DNA from: Rhodocyclaceae bacterium
GTDB taxonomy: Bacteria > Pseudomonadota > Gammaproteobacteria > Burkholderiales > Rhodocyclaceae
Length of the DNA: 64,000 nucleotides
Assembly (NCBI GenBank): GCA_016704145.1
Contig: JADJAS010000007.1
Span: forward strand, 186,001-250,000
Direction of reading: 5' to 3'
Part shown: positions 61,790-64,000 of the stretch, one piece after another
How the letters are laid out: each line of letters opens with the position of its first letter
Position numbering within the stretch: position 1 is the first letter of the stretch
The notes under the pieces: model-generated
The model's database searches: none
What the model saw: the letters and a program-made list of their open reading frames with translations, nothing else
What the model was told of the DNA's origin: nothing
Position numbers and translations under genes: made by a program

Positions 61790-63712
61790 CTAGGCGGCGA
61801 CGGCGGGCTGCCGGAAGGCGGAACGCGGCACGCCGCGATTATCGCCGAGCGCCCCGAGCAACTCCTTGATGTCGAGGATCAGCACGATCTGGCCGTTGGA
61901 AAGGGTCGTCACCCCCGCGACACCCTTGGGCCGGAAGTCGTCGAGCGACTTGATCACGGCGTCTTCGCGACCCATGAAGCCGTCAATGGCGAGAATGAAG
62001 GCGCTCTCCGCAGTCTGCATCAGCACGCCGTACTCGGGCACGCCTTCCGATGCCCATCCCAACAGATACGACAGGGGATAGAGCGGCATGACTTCGCCAC
62101 GCACCACCATGGTCGCGCGGCCACCGACTTCCTGGACGGCGCCGATCTCGACGGTAAGTATCTCGCGGACCATCGAGAGCGGCACGGCAAACGGCTGTTC
62201 ACCCAACTGCACCAGCAGCACCGGCAGGATCGCCAGCGTCAATGGCAGCGAAATGACGAAGGTGGTTCCCTTGCCAGGGCTGGAGCGGATGTCGATCGAA
62301 CCATTGAGCTTCTGAATGTTGGTCTTGACCACATCCATGCCGACGCCCCGGCCGGAAACGTCGGAAGCAACATCCTTGGTCGAAAAGCCGGGCAAAAACA
62401 CGAGGTTGAAACTCTGCCGCTCGTCCATCGTGTTGGCCTCGTCGTCGGTGATGAGGCCCTTCTCGATCGCCTTGGCGCGCAACTTCTCGGCGTTCATGCC
62501 ACGACCGTCGTCGGCGACGATCAGGACGATATGATCGCCCTCCTGACGGGCTTCCAGCCGAACTTCCGACTTTTCCGGCTTGCCGGCGGCACGCCGATCC
62601 TCTGGCGACTCGATGCCATGGTCGACGGCGTTGCGTATCAGATGGATGATCGGATCGGAAAGATCCTCGATCATCGTCTTGTCGATTTCCGTCTCTTCGC
62701 CGGCGAGCACAAGCTCCACTTCCTTGCCCAGACCCCGCGCCAGATCGCGCGCGATGCGCGGATACTTCTGGAAAAGCCGGCCAATCGGCTGCATGCGCGT
62801 CTTCATCACCGCGTTCTGCAGATCGGAGACCAGCAAGTCGAGCTGACTGACCGCCTGATCGAGGGCATGCAGCGTGTCGGTATCCGATCGGCCGTTCAGG
62901 ATGTCGGAACGCAGCGAATTCAAGCGGTTCTTGGTCAACCCGATTTCACCGGAGAGGTTCAGCACCTGGTCGAGCCTAGCGGTATCGACACGGATGGTGT
63001 TCTCCCGCGACCGCTCGCTGTCCCGTCGGCCGACCGGGCCTTGATAACCGGGCTTGTCGCTCGCGCGCCGTCCGATGGCGCGCTGGACGACTTGCGCGGG
63101 CGATTCCGCCGCCACCGTCGCCATTGGCGGACTCGATACCGCGGAAACCGGTTCGCCAGCGGTCACCGCGCCTTTGGTTGAAGGCGCGGCGGCGGACGAA
63201 GGCACCTCGGTGACGGCATGGAACAACTGCTGCCAGTCCGGGCCCGCCACCGGGGCAGATGCCACGACAGGCACAGCGATGGCCGGTTTCGCCGCCAGCG
63301 CCAGCGTGGCGGCGCGAAGTTCTCCGGCGATAGCCGAACGCAGACTGGCCAGCAGTTCGGGGTCGGCTGGGGGCGGCTGGACGCCCCGCTCCAGGGCGCC
63401 AAACATGTCCCGGACGGAGCCCGTCGCGGCCAGAATGACATCCATGGCCTCGTTGCTGACCACCATTTCGCCGTTGCGCAGCTTGTCGAACAGATTTTCG
63501 GTGAGATGGCAAAGCGTGACCAGTTCGGTCGCATTGAGAAAACCGGCGCCACCCTTGATGGTATGGAAGCCGCGAAAGATGTCGTTGAGCAAGCCGCGAT
63601 CATCGGGCGTTCTTTCCAGATCGACCAGCTTGTTATCGACGCCCGACAGCAGGTCGGTGGCCTCGACCAGAAAATCCTGCAGCAGGTCTTCCATGCCCTG
63701 AAAGTCGCTCAT
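61790..63712 (-). CDS. cheA: Chemotaxis histidine kinase CheA
   Basis: Chemotaxis kinase (640 aa). HPt domain (1-105) with phosphoacceptor H50 (FRGFHTIKGGAGFL); an Ala/Pro-rich linker (about 110-235) with no recognisable CheY-binding P2 domain; dimerisation domain (TIRVDTARLDQVLNLSGEIGLTKNRL); ATPase domain (HLIRNAVDHGIE, DDGRGM, GRGVGMDVV); and a C-terminal CheW-like domain (LAILPVLLVQLGEQPFAVPLSMVREIL). It follows cheZ by 23 bases. cheY is expected just outside the right edge. Confidence 0.94.
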   Translation of the reverse strand: MSDFQGMEDLLQDFLVEATDLLSGVDNKLVDLERTPDDRGLLNDIFRGFHTIKGGAGFLNATELVTLCHLTENLFDKLRNGEMVVSNEAMDVILAATGSVRDMFGALERGVQPPPADPELLASLRSAIAGELRAATLALAAKPAIAVPVVASAPVAGPDWQQLFHAVTEVPSSAAAPSTKGAVTAGEPVSAVSSPPMATVAAESPAQVVQRAIGRRASDKPGYQGPVGRRDSERSRENTIRVDTARLDQVLNLSGEIGLTKNRLNSLRSDILNGRSDTDTLHALDQAVSQLDLLVSDLQNAVMKTRMQPIGRLFQKYPRIARDLARGLGKEVELVLAGEETEIDKTMIEDLSDPIIHLIRNAVDHGIESPEDRRAAGKPEKSEVRLEARQEGDHIVLIVADDGRGMNAEKLRAKAIEKGLITDDEANTMDERQSFNLVFLPGFSTKDVASDVSGRGVGMDVVKTNIQKLNGSIDIRSSPGKGTTFVISLPLTLAILPVLLVQLGEQPFAVPLSMVREILTVEIGAVQEVGGRATMVVRGEVMPLYPLSYLLGWASEGVPEYGVLMQTAESAFILAIDGFMGREDAVIKSLDDFRPKGVAGVTTLSNGQIVLILDIKELLGALGDNRGVPRSAFRQPAVAA

Positions 63713-63735
63713 CGCTGTTCTCCTTGGTGCCGAGC

Positions 63736-64000
63736 CTAGAAGCCCAGACTCTCGAGCAACTCGTCGACTTGCGACTGTGTCGACACGATATCGAGTCGAC
63801 CTGCCGCGCTCACCACCGGCCCGTTCATGAGTCCGGCCGGCACCTCGGCCTTGCGTTCGGCGGGCAGCGCTTCGATAAGCACCTGGAGCAATTGCGTTTC
63901 GAATCCCTCGACGATGTCGACCACTTTCCGGATCACTTGTCCCGTGAGATCCTGGAAATCCTGCGCCATGACGATGTCCGTCAGTTGCCGATTGGTCTCC
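63736..64000 (-). CDS. cheZ: CheY-P phosphatase CheZ (C-terminal part)
   Basis: The 3' end of cheZ, cut by the right edge. The visible residues include the conserved helix with catalytic Gln (MAQDFQDLTGQVIRKVVDIVEGFETQLLQVL), the linker, and the C-terminal CheY-binding helix (STQSQVDELLESLGF). An ATG at 63969 is internal: the frame stays open upstream with CheZ-like sequence (ETNRQLTDIV). CheZ removes phosphate from CheY. Confidence 0.92.
   Translation of the reverse strand, partial: ETNRQLTDIVMAQDFQDLTGQVIRKVVDIVEGFETQLLQVLIEALPAERKAEVPAGLMNGPVVSAAGRLDIVSTQSQVDELLESLGF

Overview
The window is GC-rich, densely packed bacterial DNA, most like a betaproteobacterium. A Rhodocyclales/Sterolibacteriaceae-type lineage is my inference from gene content: a Hox hydrogenase with an H2 sensor, a MaoC-Pta fusion, FleSR with FlhFG, and MotCD-like stators. 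No rRNA, tRNA, insertion sequence, prophage or CRISPR array is visible. No gap between genes exceeds about 250 bp.

Region 1 (1-7290) is hydrogen metabolism. On the minus strand hoxA (NtrC-type activator) is followed by hoxB, the small subunit of the H2-sensing regulatory hydrogenase, which runs off the left edge. Divergent from it, hoxFUYHW encodes a complete NAD-reducing [NiFe] hydrogenase and its maturation protease. A plausible sigma-54 promoter precedes hoxF, which fits HoxA control.

Region 2 (7242-21082) is signalling plus acetyl-phosphate metabolism: a membrane PAS-GGDEF-EAL protein; a divergent OmpR regulator / LysM-FecR protein / CHASE2 kinase set; a MaoC-phosphotransacetylase fusion next to acetate kinase; a NarL-type kinase (with a receiver-like domain lacking its Asp) and regulator; and a diguanylate cyclase. 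A PIN/RHH toxin-antitoxin pair (21117-21756) separates this from the motility genes.

Region 3 (21808-64000) is an almost complete flagellar and chemotaxis island: fliC-flaG, fliDST with a second FliT-like gene, a FliK-like gene, fhlB and a PilZ protein; fliE and fleSR; fliFGHIJ; fliKLMN; fliOPQR; flgKL plus a small lipoprotein; flgBCDEFGHIJ; flgA; flgMN; a motility stator pair; fliA; fleN; flhF; flhA; flhB; cheA; cheZ (cut by the right edge). Promoters agree with a FleSR/sigma-54 then FliA/sigma-28 hierarchy: sigma-54 -24/-12 elements lie before fliE, fliF, fliK, flgK and flgB, and sigma-28 elements before fliC, fliD and flgM.

Two sequence patterns are not explained by the genes. First, a short interspersed motif, GGCG-N11-CTGACT(T/C) with inner consensus close to TGYCGCCACGG, occurs 13 times on both strands, in all reading frames, and mostly in protein linkers, gene ends and intergenic DNA. 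Second, a palindrome CGGCA-N5-TGCCG recurs beside flagellar transcription units (fliF, flgK, flgB/flgA, flhB, and inside fliK) and may be the binding site of FleR or another flagellar regulator.
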